Below are positions 34,850-43,035 of a stretch of 64,000 bases of DNA, one piece after another (within the stretch, counting starts at the first letter, position 1; each line of letters begins with the position of its first letter). The position numbers were made by a program, and so were the translations under genes. Where the stretch lies: positions 186,001 to 250,000 of the forward strand of contig NZ_PDOD01000003.1 of assembly GCF_003226325.1 (NCBI RefSeq), in the 5' to 3' direction. Under the pieces are notes generated by a model that was not told the DNA's origin, ran no database searches, and saw only the letters and a list, made by a program, of their open reading frames with translations. The DNA comes from Salipaludibacillus keqinensis (lineage in GTDB: Bacteria; Bacillota; Bacilli; Bacillales; Salisediminibacteriaceae).

Positions 34850-34917
34850 AACCAGGGGGACGGTTCTTTTGGTCAAAAAGAATCGTCGTTTTGATATTGT
34901 TCATGAACTGGCTATGT
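34850..34917 (+). repeat. GGGACGG element with extended tail
   Basis: AACCAGGGGGACGGTTCTTTTGGTC followed by a 40-base tail (AAAAAGAATCGTCGTTTTG, then TTGTTCATGAACTGG). The same tail recurs at 42933-42977 and, shorter, at 55603-55625. Confidence 0.75.
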
Positions 34918-35052
34918 AGAAAATCTCTCTGCATAATTTTCTGGAAACGTCTTCGTATTTATCTTCACCAAAACAACTCTGTAATACCATTTTAATAAAA
35001 GGTAAATAACTTGATATGATAGGAGTGGAAAAGAAAGGGGGGGTGGGTGACA

Positions 35053-35109
35053 ATGGAAACGATTATTTTTGACGTCGATGACACGTGCTGTCACTTCCGA
35101 AAATTTTAG
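35053..35109 (+). pseudogene. Start of a HAD hydrolase gene, rest deleted
   Basis: An ATG after GGGGTGGGTG opens METIIFDVDDTC and stops after 18 codons. The first 12 codons nearly copy the start of the complete HAD gene at 62994 (GATTATTTTTGACGT shared, 29 of 31 bases over this stretch). A terminator follows at once, so this looks like a gene reduced to its two ends. A genuine 18-residue peptide is an unlikely alternative. Confidence 0.6.
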
Positions 35110-35144
35110 TTATTCAACGGTTATAAATATAGTAATAAACAGAC

Positions 35145-35185
35145 AACCGCCATGCGGAAGAAAGCATGACGGTTGGTTTTTTATT
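35145..35185 (+). terminator. Terminator downstream of the HAD remnant
   Basis: AACCGCCATGC / GCATGACGGTT stem (one G-U pair) with a nine-base loop and GGTTTTTTATTT. It may also serve the symporter gene that converges from the right. Confidence 0.75.
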
Positions 35186-35225
35186 TACATAAAATAATAT
35201 TAATAGTAATTAGAGTAATTTAGGA

Positions 35226-36749
35226 TTACCCTACTTTTTTAATTTCATCAACCATTCGGTTCGCATTAGCGGGCTTTTCAGTAAATAAGCTAACGACTAC
35301 CGTGAAAAAGGTAGCGACAATGAAACCAGGAACAGCTTCATAAGTGATACCGAAGAAGTAATTGTTAAGAAATTCATGTACATCTATAAATTGATAGGTC
35401 CATTCAGGCTGTTGCTTCACCATGATGACGGTGAATAATCCTGTGATCATCCCAGTTAGAACCCCGGCTCTCGATAGTCCCTTCCAGTAGAAAGAGAGAA
35501 TTAATGGTGGGCCAAAACATGCCCCTAAGCCACCGAATGCAAACAGTACCATCCAAAAGACGAATTCTTGGGCTGCGAATGCTAACCAGATGGATAATCC
35601 CATGATAATGACGATAACGATACGACTGTATAAAATCAGTTTTCGCTGTGATAGTTCTTTGTCTCTTGCAAAAATTCGCTCATAAATGTCACGAACAACG
35701 GCACTAGCTCCAACTAGTAATTGGCTGTCAGCACTACTCATAATAGCTGCGAGTACAGCTACTAGAAGAATTCCTGTAAAGAACGGGTTCATCACTTCTG
35801 CACCAAGTGAAGTGAAGATTTGTTCATGACTTTCATTTGGTAACATGTCCACGTTAGGGAAGTAAGCTCGCCCGATAAGTCCGACCATGATCGCGCCCCA
35901 ACCCATAATAACATTCCAGAAAGTAGCTATTAGCGCAGCTTGGCGCATTTCTTTTACATTTTTCAAACTCATATAGCGTACGATGATGTGTGGGTTACCA
36001 GGACTACCGAACCCTATACCCAATAAACCGATAATGGCACCAAAGGCAAATGCAAACGGGCTTGTAAATCCGCCGCCTTCAGTTTGCATCGATGCAAGAA
36101 TAGGTTCAAATCCTCCTAGCTGAAATATGGCAATGGTTGGTAGGAGGACTAGAGAGAAAAACATGAACATGATTTGTAATACGTCGGTTTTACTAACTGC
36201 GTGAAAACCTCCAAGCATAGTATAAGTTAAAATAATTGCCGCGGTTAAAAGCATTCCTTGTGTGGAAGTGATACCTAAACTTCCTGAAAAGGCTGTAGCT
36301 CCTCCGACTAGTTGACTGCCTACATAAGCAACCATGAAGAAAAGAATAATTAATGAACTAACGAGACGTAATATTTTCTTCGGATCCCCTAAACGGTTTT
36401 CTAAAATATCAGGAATGGTGATACTACCTGTTGATTCACTAAAACGGCGGAGCCTTCGAGCAACGAAGAAGAACATAAAAACTTCAATTGTTATGTAACC
36501 GGCAACAGCCCAAACAGCATTGAGTCCAGTTAAGTAAGCGGTTCCAGAAACCCCTAATACGAGCCATGAACTTCGACCAGAGCTAACTGCGGAAAATGCG
36601 ACTGTCCATTTGTTTAAACTTCTTCCTGCTAGGAAAAATTCTGTTAATCCTTTTGAACTTTTACGGGAACTATCTATCCCAATAACAACTAATAAAATAA
36701 GATATAAAATTAATACAGTGACTGTAAGTGGATGTGCCGTAATGTCCAT
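35226..36749 (-). CDS. Sodium:solute symporter, PutP-type
   Basis: A 507-aa SSS-family symporter with 13 predicted helices, closest in look to sodium/proline symporters. Seen: SSGRSSWLVLGVSGTAY near residues 55-72 (sodium and substrate site region), GFGSPGNPHIIVRYMS near 248 and AIMSSADSQLLVGASAVVRDIYE near 328-350, a PutP signature. Proline uptake serves osmoprotection and carbon supply in halophiles. It follows a 34-aa membrane peptide gene by 15 bases, and an ornithine cyclodeaminase-like gene is divergent; cyclodeaminase makes proline, so the two may share a role in proline balance (inference). Confidence 0.88.
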   Translation of the reverse strand: MDITAHPLTVTVLILYLILLVVIGIDSSRKSSKGLTEFFLAGRSLNKWTVAFSAVSSGRSSWLVLGVSGTAYLTGLNAVWAVAGYITIEVFMFFFVARRLRRFSESTGSITIPDILENRLGDPKKILRLVSSLIILFFMVAYVGSQLVGGATAFSGSLGITSTQGMLLTAAIILTYTMLGGFHAVSKTDVLQIMFMFFSLVLLPTIAIFQLGGFEPILASMQTEGGGFTSPFAFAFGAIIGLLGIGFGSPGNPHIIVRYMSLKNVKEMRQAALIATFWNVIMGWGAIMVGLIGRAYFPNVDMLPNESHEQIFTSLGAEVMNPFFTGILLVAVLAAIMSSADSQLLVGASAVVRDIYERIFARDKELSQRKLILYSRIVIVIIMGLSIWLAFAAQEFVFWMVLFAFGGLGACFGPPLILSFYWKGLSRAGVLTGMITGLFTVIMVKQQPEWTYQFIDVHEFLNNYFFGITYEAVPGFIVATFFTVVVSLFTEKPANANRMVDEIKKVG

Positions 36750-36764
36750 TCTGAAATTCCTCCT

Positions 36765-36869
36765 TTAAGTTTCTCGATCTTGTTTTGCGGTAATGGCATA
36801 ACAGACTAAACCTAGTCCAAGGATAGATAACGGAATGAGAACTAAGGCGAAGAAGATTTGAAACGTCAA
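36765..36869 (-). CDS. Symporter small accessory protein, 34 aa
   Basis: A tiny gene directly upstream of the PutP-type symporter. It has a TTG start at 36867-36869 seven bases after AGGAGGTGA, a single hydrophobic helix (FFALVLIPLSILGLGLVCYAI) and a charged tail ending KQDRET. The stop lies 15 bases before the symporter start. Size, position and shape match the small one-helix partners found with SSS-family symporters. The strong ribosome site and in-frame hydrophobic helix support the call. Confidence 0.75.
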   Translation of the reverse strand: MTFQIFFALVLIPLSILGLGLVCYAITAKQDRET

Positions 36870-37059
36870 TGGGTTCACCTCCTGAATTATTTTTAATTAA
36901 ATCAAAATAAAGAACCGGGGTAATTAGTGATAACTATGTATTTAATGATCAATGTTTCAGATTTTAGTATAGTTATAGAAAGTCGAGTCGTCAATATATC
37001 TTTTGAAAATAAAGAAAATTTAACATTTTTAGAATTTTAGAATAAAGGATAGAATATCT

Positions 37060-37080
37060 TCTCTTCTAGTATGTTATAAT
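37060..37080 (+). promoter_or_regulatory. Extended -10 promoter of the cyclodeaminase-like gene
   Basis: TGTTATAAT (37072-37080) is an extended -10 box (TGnTATAAT) 70 bases before the ATG; the -35 region is weak. The rest of the 36870-37149 gap is AT-rich spacer. Confidence 0.55.
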
Positions 37081-37149
37081 TCAGAAAAAAACGGGCGTTT
37101 CTGTTAATTAGAAAGCACTAGAACCGTTCCAGTGCTTGGAGGGAAAGCG

Positions 37150-38112
37150 ATGCAGTATTTAAACAACGATCAGATTAACGAGTTAATTTCCATAAGTGAT
37201 GTGATCGAGACTATTGAAGATTTTTATGTGAAGGGTGATCAAGCCAGTGTCAGTGTCCCGGAGCGGATGCATGAAGAAGACGGAGACAATACAATATTGC
37301 TTATGCCTTCATTTTTTGAAGATTACTATGGGACGAAGCTTGTAGGTGTAGCACCAGGCAATCCATCCTTACATAAATCGACTATTCATGCGCTTATGTT
37401 ATTAAGTAATCGCCAAACGATGGAACCGTTAGCAATGATGGAAGCTCAAGAATTGACCGCTCTTCGGACAGGTGCTCTTGGGGGTATCAGTATGAAGTAC
37501 TTATCAAATGAAGAATCGTCCATTGTCGGGATTATTGGAACAGGTGTCCAAGCATTCAGCCATTTGCAAGCGGCGTGTGCCGTTCGTCCGATTAAACATG
37601 TGTATGTCTACAGTCGGAGCGAAGAGAATGTGAAGCGATACATAGAAAAAGTGAATCGTATTTTTCCAGAGTTGAAGATAAATTATGCAACTCCTATAGA
37701 AGTGATTGAACGGGCTGATATTATCATAACGGCAACAAGTTCGAAAACACCTGTTTTACCAGAAGTCCCTGATTTAGCTGGAAAACATATCGTAGGGTGC
37801 GGTTCCTTTCGTCCCTTCATGCAAGAAATATCGGATTATATTTTTGAATCCATAGACGAGATGTATGTGGATACGATGACAGCTTTGAAAGAATCAGGAG
37901 ATCTCATTCGCGCTCAAGAGCGAGGTTTAAAGCAAGAGAATGTGGTGACACTTGAAGATTTAATCTTAAACCATGAACAGTTTAAGTCGAAAAAGAATGA
38001 GTTAACGGTGTTTAAGTCTGTAGGCATGGCCGTCTACGATCTCGTGACCGCCATTTTAATTTATGAAAAGCTTTTGAAATCAGACCAGAGTGACGGTTCT
38101 TCTGGTCGGTAG
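37150..38112 (+). CDS. Ornithine cyclodeaminase/mu-crystallin family protein
   Basis: NAD(P)-dependent enzyme of the OCD/mu-crystallin family, 320 aa. Seen: PERMHEED near residue 35, EAQELTALRTGALGGISMKYL near 98-118 (substrate-binding Arg, Thr), Rossmann loop GIIGTGVQAFSHL near 126-138 and VGCGSFRP near 214. Possible reactions are ornithine to proline, or reduction of ketimines or keto acids. ATG 37150 follows GGAGGG; a GTG at 37132 would add six residues inside the ribosome site. The last codons (SDQSDGSSGR) are supplied by an inverted GGGACGG element, so the original C-terminus has been replaced or extended. Confidence 0.85.
   Translation: MQYLNNDQINELISISDVIETIEDFYVKGDQASVSVPERMHEEDGDNTILLMPSFFEDYYGTKLVGVAPGNPSLHKSTIHALMLLSNRQTMEPLAMMEAQELTALRTGALGGISMKYLSNEESSIVGIIGTGVQAFSHLQAACAVRPIKHVYVYSRSEENVKRYIEKVNRIFPELKINYATPIEVIERADIIITATSSKTPVLPEVPDLAGKHIVGCGSFRPFMQEISDYIFESIDEMYVDTMTALKESGDLIRAQERGLKQENVVTLEDLILNHEQFKSKKNELTVFKSVGMAVYDLVTAILIYEKLLKSDQSDGSSGR
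38083..38107 (+). repeat. GGGACGG element forming the 3' end of a gene
   Basis: Perfect seven-base stem GACCAGA / TCTGGTC around GTGACGGTTCT. It encodes the last residues of the cyclodeaminase-like protein and places the stop codon just after itself. Confidence 0.88.
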
Positions 38113-38119
38113 CCGTCTT

Positions 38120-38185
38120 CTGTAATAAAAAAGACTCCCTGCTGCCCTTTATACTTAACATAGGTGCGTACATTCAATTCTAGAA
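38120..38185 (-). pseudogene. Fragment of a DUF2071 gene
   Basis: On the minus strand the DNA around 38140-38195 encodes LSIPPFLELNVRTYVKYKG, the central motif of DUF2071 proteins (compare LPSFLELDVRTYVKYKG in the intact gene at 29.5 kb). The frame is broken on both sides. It runs into the 3' end of the truncated hydrolase gene. Confidence 0.7.
38166..38185. repeat. 20-base direct repeat, left copy
   Basis: GCGTACATTCAATTCTAGAA occurs here and identically at 38942-38961, flanking a segment of about 775 bases that holds the truncated hydrolase and a GGGACGG pair. It is part of the DUF2071 remnant (LELNVR). Confidence 0.8.
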
Positions 38186-38746
38186 ATGGGGGGATTGATA
38201 ATATCCGACCCATCCAGCGGGCTTCGTTATGGGTACCAATGAACGGAACAATCCCGATCCAAGCTTGTCCTTTCTTTTCGTATGGGAAATGGCGATTCCT
38301 TCCCCCATCACGGTACGGAAATCTTTAAGGGCTAACCACTCTCCGATCCGAATTTTGGCAGAAAGAAAAACGGTGCTTACTTCAGGAAACGAGCAGAGAA
38401 GAATGATTCCTTTTATTCTCTCAGGATAAGAAAGAGCGAATTCCTGGCAAGGGCTTCCCCCAAGAGAGTAGCCGCACAGCAGAACCTTCTCCAAGTCGAG
38501 ATGATCGGCAAGGGAAAGAATGTCATTCGTCCATTCCTCAATGGTATATTCCCGGCGGCCATGGTCTGGACTGCGTCCGGTTCCGATTGGATCAAAAGAA
38601 ACTACGCGAAACCTTTCACTCAGCACTTCCTTCTGTTGGCGGAAAGATTCGGTTCCAAGAGCTGGAGGTGGAATAAACAATAGAGAAGGACCTGTTCCTG
38701 TTTCCTCATAATAAAGGGCGCCTTCTCCGGACTGGAAAAATGGCAT
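38180..38746 (-). pseudogene. Truncated alpha/beta hydrolase
   Basis: The first 160 or so residues are a good alpha/beta hydrolase: PSLLFIPPPALG (oxyanion region), FDPIGTGRSPDHG, nucleophile Ser in GYSLGGSP near residue 93, and LSYPERIKGIILL. The cap region is cut short, the catalytic His is absent, and the last residues come from DUF2071-type sequence read in another frame. At 188 aa it is about 80 short of the usual length. It is probably not active; the start and ribosome-site region is intact, so a stump may still be translated. Confidence 0.7.
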
Positions 38747-38820
38747 AAAACGACTCCTTCCGGCGAAAATAACTTTCTTTCCTATTCCCGAATGAGTTCG
38801 GCTAAAACGTGACCAGGGGT

Positions 38821-38876
38821 GACCCCAAGGGGACGGTTCTTGCTGTCACTGACCGGAAGAACCGTCCCTCTGGTCG
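38821..38876. repeat. GGGACGG element pair
   Basis: Forward unit (AAGGGGACGGTTCTTG) with weak arms, then a reverse unit whose arms GACCGGA and TCTGGTC pair with one mismatch. Lies upstream of the truncated hydrolase. Confidence 0.8.
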
Positions 38877-38941
38877 GTCTTTGTTTTTTTGGTGTTCCAT
38901 GCGGGCATATGAGTAGGGAAGACCGGTAACAGGACTGCACC

Positions 38942-38961
38942 GCGTACATTCAATTCTAGAA
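38942..38961. repeat. 20-base direct repeat, right copy
   Basis: Identical to 38166-38185. DUF2071-like coding potential here stops after LELNVR. Confidence 0.8.
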
Positions 38962-39079
38962 TCAGCTTTGTACTAACAGTTGCCCCCCACTGGTGAAAGG
39001 GAACTGCATCCTAGGGAATCACGGGAACAAATATTTTGTCTATAAGCTGAGCTTATTACAATCTTAAAAGGAGGAAAAA

Positions 39080-40009
39080 ATGAGAAAACTTATTTTTAGC
39101 AGAAAAGGCTTTGATTCTTCTTCGGGATTTGGTTATTCTCCCTATGATCCTGCGACAGGAAAATACATCCTTCTGCCGATTCCAGAAGGAAAAAAAGCCC
39201 ACAATCCACACACATATGAAGAGTTAAAACTACACCCCGGCTATCTGGAAGGAATACAGGCTGAAAATTTACAGGAATTAATTGAAGACCCAATGCTTGG
39301 ATCCAGTAAAAAAACACGGGAGATTATAAAAAATTCCTATGCACACTATGATCCTATTCTGAGAAAGCCTGCCTGGCTCAGAAACGGCCCGGATTTTGGT
39401 GCTTTCGGCCAAACCGGGGGTGCTGCCGGTCACCTGCACAATAATGATGTAAATGAAGGAAGCGTTTTTTTGTTCTTCAGCCGATTCAAACCGGTGAAAG
39501 ACCGGGTGCATCCACTGGATCCCAATGGAGGGTGGAATGACGGGGTGTACTATCTTTATGGATGGCTGAAGGTAGGGAAAATCATTACGAATGACAACCG
39601 GGAGGAGCTTCCGAAAGAAATGAGGGAGCAGCATCCTCATGGAGCGGAGGACAACTTTATCAGGAATAACAACAATACACTTTATCTCGCTTCCGATCAT
39701 CTTTTTCATGACCGGGATATTCCGGGTAGCGGCTATTTCCCGCGTCTTAATGACCGGCTTCTGCTTTCTTCACCGCTTCATAAAAACAAACCGAGTGTAT
39801 GGCAGCTGCCTGCTTTTTTTCATGATTCCCACTACCAGCCGACTTATTTAGAGGAAAAGGAAAAGGAGAAAAAGAAATGGCTGAAGAGTTCAGAAAATCC
39901 GGGAATGTATTACGTCCAGTCTCCAGGAAGGGGGCAGGAATACATTGCGCCTCTGGAAAACAAAAGTGAGAACTGGCTCAAGTCTCTCTTTGAAGGCTGG
40001 AGAGAGTAA
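39080..40009 (+). CDS. Nmad3-like protein (nucleotide modification associated domain 3)
   Basis: A 309-aa soluble protein that I recognise as Nmad3-like. The N-terminus KLIFSRKGFDSSSGFGYSP, then YILLPIPEG near residue 30, FGAFGQTGGAAGHLHNNDVNEGSVFLFFSRF near 104-134 and HPHGAEDNFIRNNNNTLYLASDHL near 190 match the family's conserved blocks. The domain was defined by its association with phage and bacterial DNA base-modification genes; its own activity is unknown to me. Here it stands alone, with no methylase, TET/JBP or restriction partner nearby. Its bases look somewhat richer in GC than its neighbours, and it sits between two sets of DUF2071 sequence, so lateral gain is plausible. Ribosome site AAAGGAGG. 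Confidence 0.75.
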   Translation: MRKLIFSRKGFDSSSGFGYSPYDPATGKYILLPIPEGKKAHNPHTYEELKLHPGYLEGIQAENLQELIEDPMLGSSKKTREIIKNSYAHYDPILRKPAWLRNGPDFGAFGQTGGAAGHLHNNDVNEGSVFLFFSRFKPVKDRVHPLDPNGGWNDGVYYLYGWLKVGKIITNDNREELPKEMREQHPHGAEDNFIRNNNNTLYLASDHLFHDRDIPGSGYFPRLNDRLLLSSPLHKNKPSVWQLPAFFHDSHYQPTYLEEKEKEKKKWLKSSENPGMYYVQSPGRGQEYIAPLENKSENWLKSLFEGWRE

Positions 40010-40070
40010 GAACACAGAAAAGCTGTCTGCCGAAGCAGAGGTCCTCGGATCATTTACCCAGAAATGAAAA

Positions 40071-40097
40071 AGCTGACCCCTCATTTCAGGATCAGCC
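40071..40097 (-). terminator. Terminator of the second DUF2071 gene
   Basis: GCTGACCCC / AGGATCAGC stem with an A-run on its left, so it works in the minus direction. Confidence 0.65.
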
Positions 40098-40103
40098 TCG
40101 GTG

Positions 40104-40811
40104 TTACCCTATTTTATTGAAATCGTAAAAATAAACGCCTTTCTTTTTGCCATAATAAACAATCGGCTCTTTGTTAGTGAGATCCACCGGAAGAAAATCC
40201 AGCAGCTGGTTTTTAGTGATTTTCACGTCAGCCGGACGTATTTTCCACGGCTTGTAGTCAATAGTTGACTTGGATACTTTCTTTCCTTTTACACGGAGCA
40301 GCTGGTTTCGTTCTGTGAGCCAGTGCTCCAGCGAACCGGGTTCAGGACTGTGAGCTTCCCCAGAGGGTTTATAAGAGCATTTAAACTGTAGCCCTTTTTC
40401 CCCGCTGTGTGTGCGGGTGCTTTGAATGCGGAATCCTTCATCTTTCTTGGAATGTTTTAGGTCGGCCTGATAAAAAGGAAGACCGGCAAGGCTTCGGGAA
40501 GCTTTTACTGCGGCTTTATGATCGGCTTCCATTGAAAAGAAATAGACGCCGCTTTCCTCTCCGTATTTTACATACGTGCGCACGTTTACCTGATGAATCG
40601 AACTGGATGTCAGGGTCCTTCCGAATTTTTTGGCCTTATTATCAGTGCTTACATAGGCGAGTATAGAAATCCACGAGTTTCCATCGTGAGTATCCAATTC
40701 CAACTCCTCTGGAACATGTGGGCGCAGCGTTTCTACATCGACCGGCCAGTGCAGAAATAATATATCCTCCCACTGCTGATAGGCAACCCATTTGTTTTTA
40801 TTTGAACTCAT
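40104..40811 (-). CDS. DUF2071 family protein (YqjF-like), second copy
   Basis: A 235-aa paralogue of the protein at 29.5 kb, sharing WEDILFLHWPVDVETLRPHVPEELELDTHDGNSWISILAY near the N-terminus, VNVRTYVKYGEESGVYFFSMEAD near residue 75 and GLPFYQADL near 110. The two differ clearly over their C-terminal halves, so the duplication is not recent. Function unknown. The ATG follows a good GGAGG-type site. It converges on the Nmad3-like gene. Confidence 0.85.
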   Translation of the reverse strand: MSSNKNKWVAYQQWEDILFLHWPVDVETLRPHVPEELELDTHDGNSWISILAYVSTDNKAKKFGRTLTSSSIHQVNVRTYVKYGEESGVYFFSMEADHKAAVKASRSLAGLPFYQADLKHSKKDEGFRIQSTRTHSGEKGLQFKCSYKPSGEAHSPEPGSLEHWLTERNQLLRVKGKKVSKSTIDYKPWKIRPADVKITKNQLLDFLPVDLTNKEPIVYYGKKKGVYFYDFNKIG

Positions 40812-40925
40812 TACATGTCATCCTCCTCTGAACAGCTTCTTAAGGCTCAAGGCTTAGCGAGCCGATTTGTATGCTTTTATTCTTTACCCACGATGAGGAC
40901 AAAATAAGCATGGGGTGACAGAAGG

Positions 40926-40979
40926 TGACCGAAGGGACGGTTCTTGTGGTTGCTAACCAGAAGAACCGTCCCACTGGTT
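40926..40979. repeat. GGGACGG element pair
   Basis: Forward unit GACCGAAGGGACGGTTCTTG, then a reverse unit with a perfect six-base stem AACCAG / CTGGTT. It lies upstream of the DUF2071 gene and 43 bases beyond the GltS-type gene's stop. Confidence 0.85.
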
Positions 40980-41022
40980 GCCTGGAAAATATCTCCCATT
41001 TCTTTCTAACCAGACGATATTT

Positions 41023-42438
41023 TTATTCGGAAGGCCTCTCTTTCTTACCGAAGTAAAAGAGTCCGAGAAGAAGCCAACCTGTCATAATAACTGCTGCGGT
41101 AATAAGTGTTATAACTGGGCCAAACGCGACTACGAGAGGGACAGAAGCGGCTGTGACAAAACCTCCGCCTACAAAAATATCAAGAAGAAGCTGTTTGTAG
41201 CTAAAGCCTTCTTTGGCTGGAGATTTCGATTCAGGATCAGCTAATTTAATAAGTAACAACCCTGCAGCGCTCATGCCCATGGCTTGTCCAAAATCACCAA
41301 TAGCACGTTCAAACCAGTAATCTGGCATAATTCTTGGGGCTATAAATAAAAATGCTAATAGATTCCACGTTATCGCAGCAATAGACATGATCATAAATGG
41401 AAGGAAGTACTCACCAATTACAGCCAATGATAATGTCCCTATAGCTGAGACGATTAAAAGGTCAAGGGCAAGTCCCTGTATTCTACTGATAACACCTCGA
41501 TCCACAATATTATACTTTACAAATTTCCCTAAAAGTAATTGAACGATAACGGCACCAATCATCGCTAATGGAAATAAGGGTAAATGAGTAAATATTTCAA
41601 TCTCTTCCACCCATAATGCCTCTTCTACAAGGATTAAACCTTCAAGCATCAACCAACCTAATCCTATGGCCAGACCTATATACCCTAAATGAACTGTTAA
41701 TGTTTCAATAAATTCAGAATGAGTGGTCTGTTTCCCAGCTGGAAAATCCTCTTGATTTTCTTTGGAAATAATCCCTCTCTTCTTTTCTTCAGATAGCTCA
41801 CTTGGATCTTTCATAATTTCCGTTTTTCCTTTGCGAGCTCCCCAATTGATAAGGGTCATACCAATAAACACAGTACTCAGAACCCCTACTGTGGCTAGAC
41901 CAATCGCTATATCTCGACCTTCTTCAAATCCTACTCCTTCAAATGTACCTGTTAAACCAGCTGCTGTTCCATGTCCTCCCACAAAGCTTATCTCCAAAAG
42001 GGCCCCTGCAGCCGGGCTCATATCAAATACTGGTGTTAGAACGAGTATGGCTAAGAGAAGTCCTACAACATAGAGTCCCCATGACAAAAAGTGAGCAAAC
42101 GTTATTTGCGGACCTGATATTTCCCACATTTTTTTAACAGAGGGGAAGGTCATTCCGAGAAACAACGAAGCAAAGATGACGTTTATTAATAGACCTGGAA
42201 GTGTAGACCAAACTTCTACCATCGCTTGGGGAAAAAGACCACCCTCATCAAAAAGGTTAACACCTGTGAGTCCTAAAACTTCCGGTCCGAGAAATAGTGC
42301 AATTAAGCCCGCAATCATAGAACTCGGAATAAAAAAGGATTGAAAGAAAGGCGTAAACACTCTGAGCCATTTCCCGATTAAAAGTAGTACCCCTAATATA
42401 ATCAAACTGAACCCGACAACTTCGGGAGTTAATTCCAT
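41023..42438 (-). CDS. Sodium/glutamate symporter-like protein (GltS family)
   Basis: A 471-residue membrane protein with ten or more predicted helices and a hydrophilic loop near residues 215-245. GltS-family signs are FIPSSMIAGLIALFLGPEVLG near 40, EISFVGGHGTAAGL near 150-163 (first re-entrant loop) and AIGDFGQAMGMSAAGLLL near 388-405 (second). It should import glutamate or another acidic solute with sodium. The ATG at 42438 follows GGAGG by eight bases; a TTG five codons upstream overlaps the ribosome site. Single-gene unit. Confidence 0.87.
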   Translation of the reverse strand: MELTPEVVGFSLIILGVLLLIGKWLRVFTPFFQSFFIPSSMIAGLIALFLGPEVLGLTGVNLFDEGGLFPQAMVEVWSTLPGLLINVIFASLFLGMTFPSVKKMWEISGPQITFAHFLSWGLYVVGLLLAILVLTPVFDMSPAAGALLEISFVGGHGTAAGLTGTFEGVGFEEGRDIAIGLATVGVLSTVFIGMTLINWGARKGKTEIMKDPSELSEEKKRGIISKENQEDFPAGKQTTHSEFIETLTVHLGYIGLAIGLGWLMLEGLILVEEALWVEEIEIFTHLPLFPLAMIGAVIVQLLLGKFVKYNIVDRGVISRIQGLALDLLIVSAIGTLSLAVIGEYFLPFMIMSIAAITWNLLAFLFIAPRIMPDYWFERAIGDFGQAMGMSAAGLLLIKLADPESKSPAKEGFSYKQLLLDIFVGGGFVTAASVPLVVAFGPVITLITAAVIMTGWLLLGLFYFGKKERPSE

Positions 42439-42512
42439 ATTACATTCCTCCAATTACTTTTCTAAAATATTCATTTTTCCCATTACCTTATAAGAGTCAG
42501 GTAAAACATATA

Positions 42513-42551
42513 ACGAGGGGGACGGTAACCAAGGGGACGGTTCTTGTGGTC
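42513..42551 (+). repeat. GGGACGG element with partial duplication
   Basis: GGGGGACGGTAACC followed directly by a better unit ACCAAGGGGACGGTTCTTG with GTGGTC. Upstream of the GltS-type gene. Confidence 0.75.
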
Positions 42552-42737
42552 GAATTGAATGCTCAAGCTACAGGAACGGTTATTAAATGTTTAAAATTTC
42601 TCCTTTTTTCCACTTTAGCTTTACTTATTAGGTGTAAGTAGAAAATGAGGAAGGGTTACATAATGATTGAAGTAGAAGAAAGTTTTAAAAATGAAAATGA
42701 TGTGCCAGTGAAGGTTAATAGGGAGATGCAGTGACGC

Positions 42738-42866
42738 ATGCATTTGGTGAATTTGGCGGAAGAGATTGGCAAGCTGGACGAGTGGATCAAAGGGGAAGAT
42801 GAGGGAGACAGGCTGAAGTATCTAAGGGTTTATCAGACGCACTGTAAAGATGGGGAAGCATTATAG
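42738..42866 (+). CDS. Short ORF, 42 codons, doubtful
   Basis: ATG 42738 opens MHLVNLAEEIGKLDEWIKG and stops at 42866; a weak GGGAG lies upstream. The DNA around GAGTGGATCAAAGGGGAAG resembles patches near other GGGACGG elements at 33381 and 55088 (GAGGAGTGGAT plus a GGGGAAA-type run). It may be a worn part of a larger repeat rather than a gene. Confidence 0.2.
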   Translation: MHLVNLAEEIGKLDEWIKGEDEGDRLKYLRVYQTHCKDGEAL

Positions 42867-42932
42867 AAGGAGAGATCGGACAAGTATTAATAGGCCAAAA
42901 GATTAATGGACAATTGGAACGATTTCAATAGT

Positions 42933-42977
42933 CGAAAAGAATCATCGTTTTGAGTTTGTTTATGGACTCGTTATGAC
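42933..42977 (+). repeat. Tail of a GGGACGG element with decayed head
   Basis: GTCGAAAAGAATCATCGTTT and the following 25 bases match the tail at 34873-34917. The head just before it (GGAACGATTTCAATA) looks like a worn GGGACGGTTCTTGTG. Confidence 0.55.
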
Positions 42978-42995
42978 TTCTTCAAAACAGAGGAG

Positions 42996-43025
42996 AAGCC
43001 CTCGTAAATTGAATGACGAGGGCTT
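42996..43025 (-). terminator. Terminator of the M14 peptidase gene
   Basis: Perfect ten-base stem AAGCCCTCGT / ACGAGGGCTT with a ten-base loop, ten bases beyond the stop codon. Confidence 0.8.
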
Positions 43026-43035
43026 GTATTACTTA

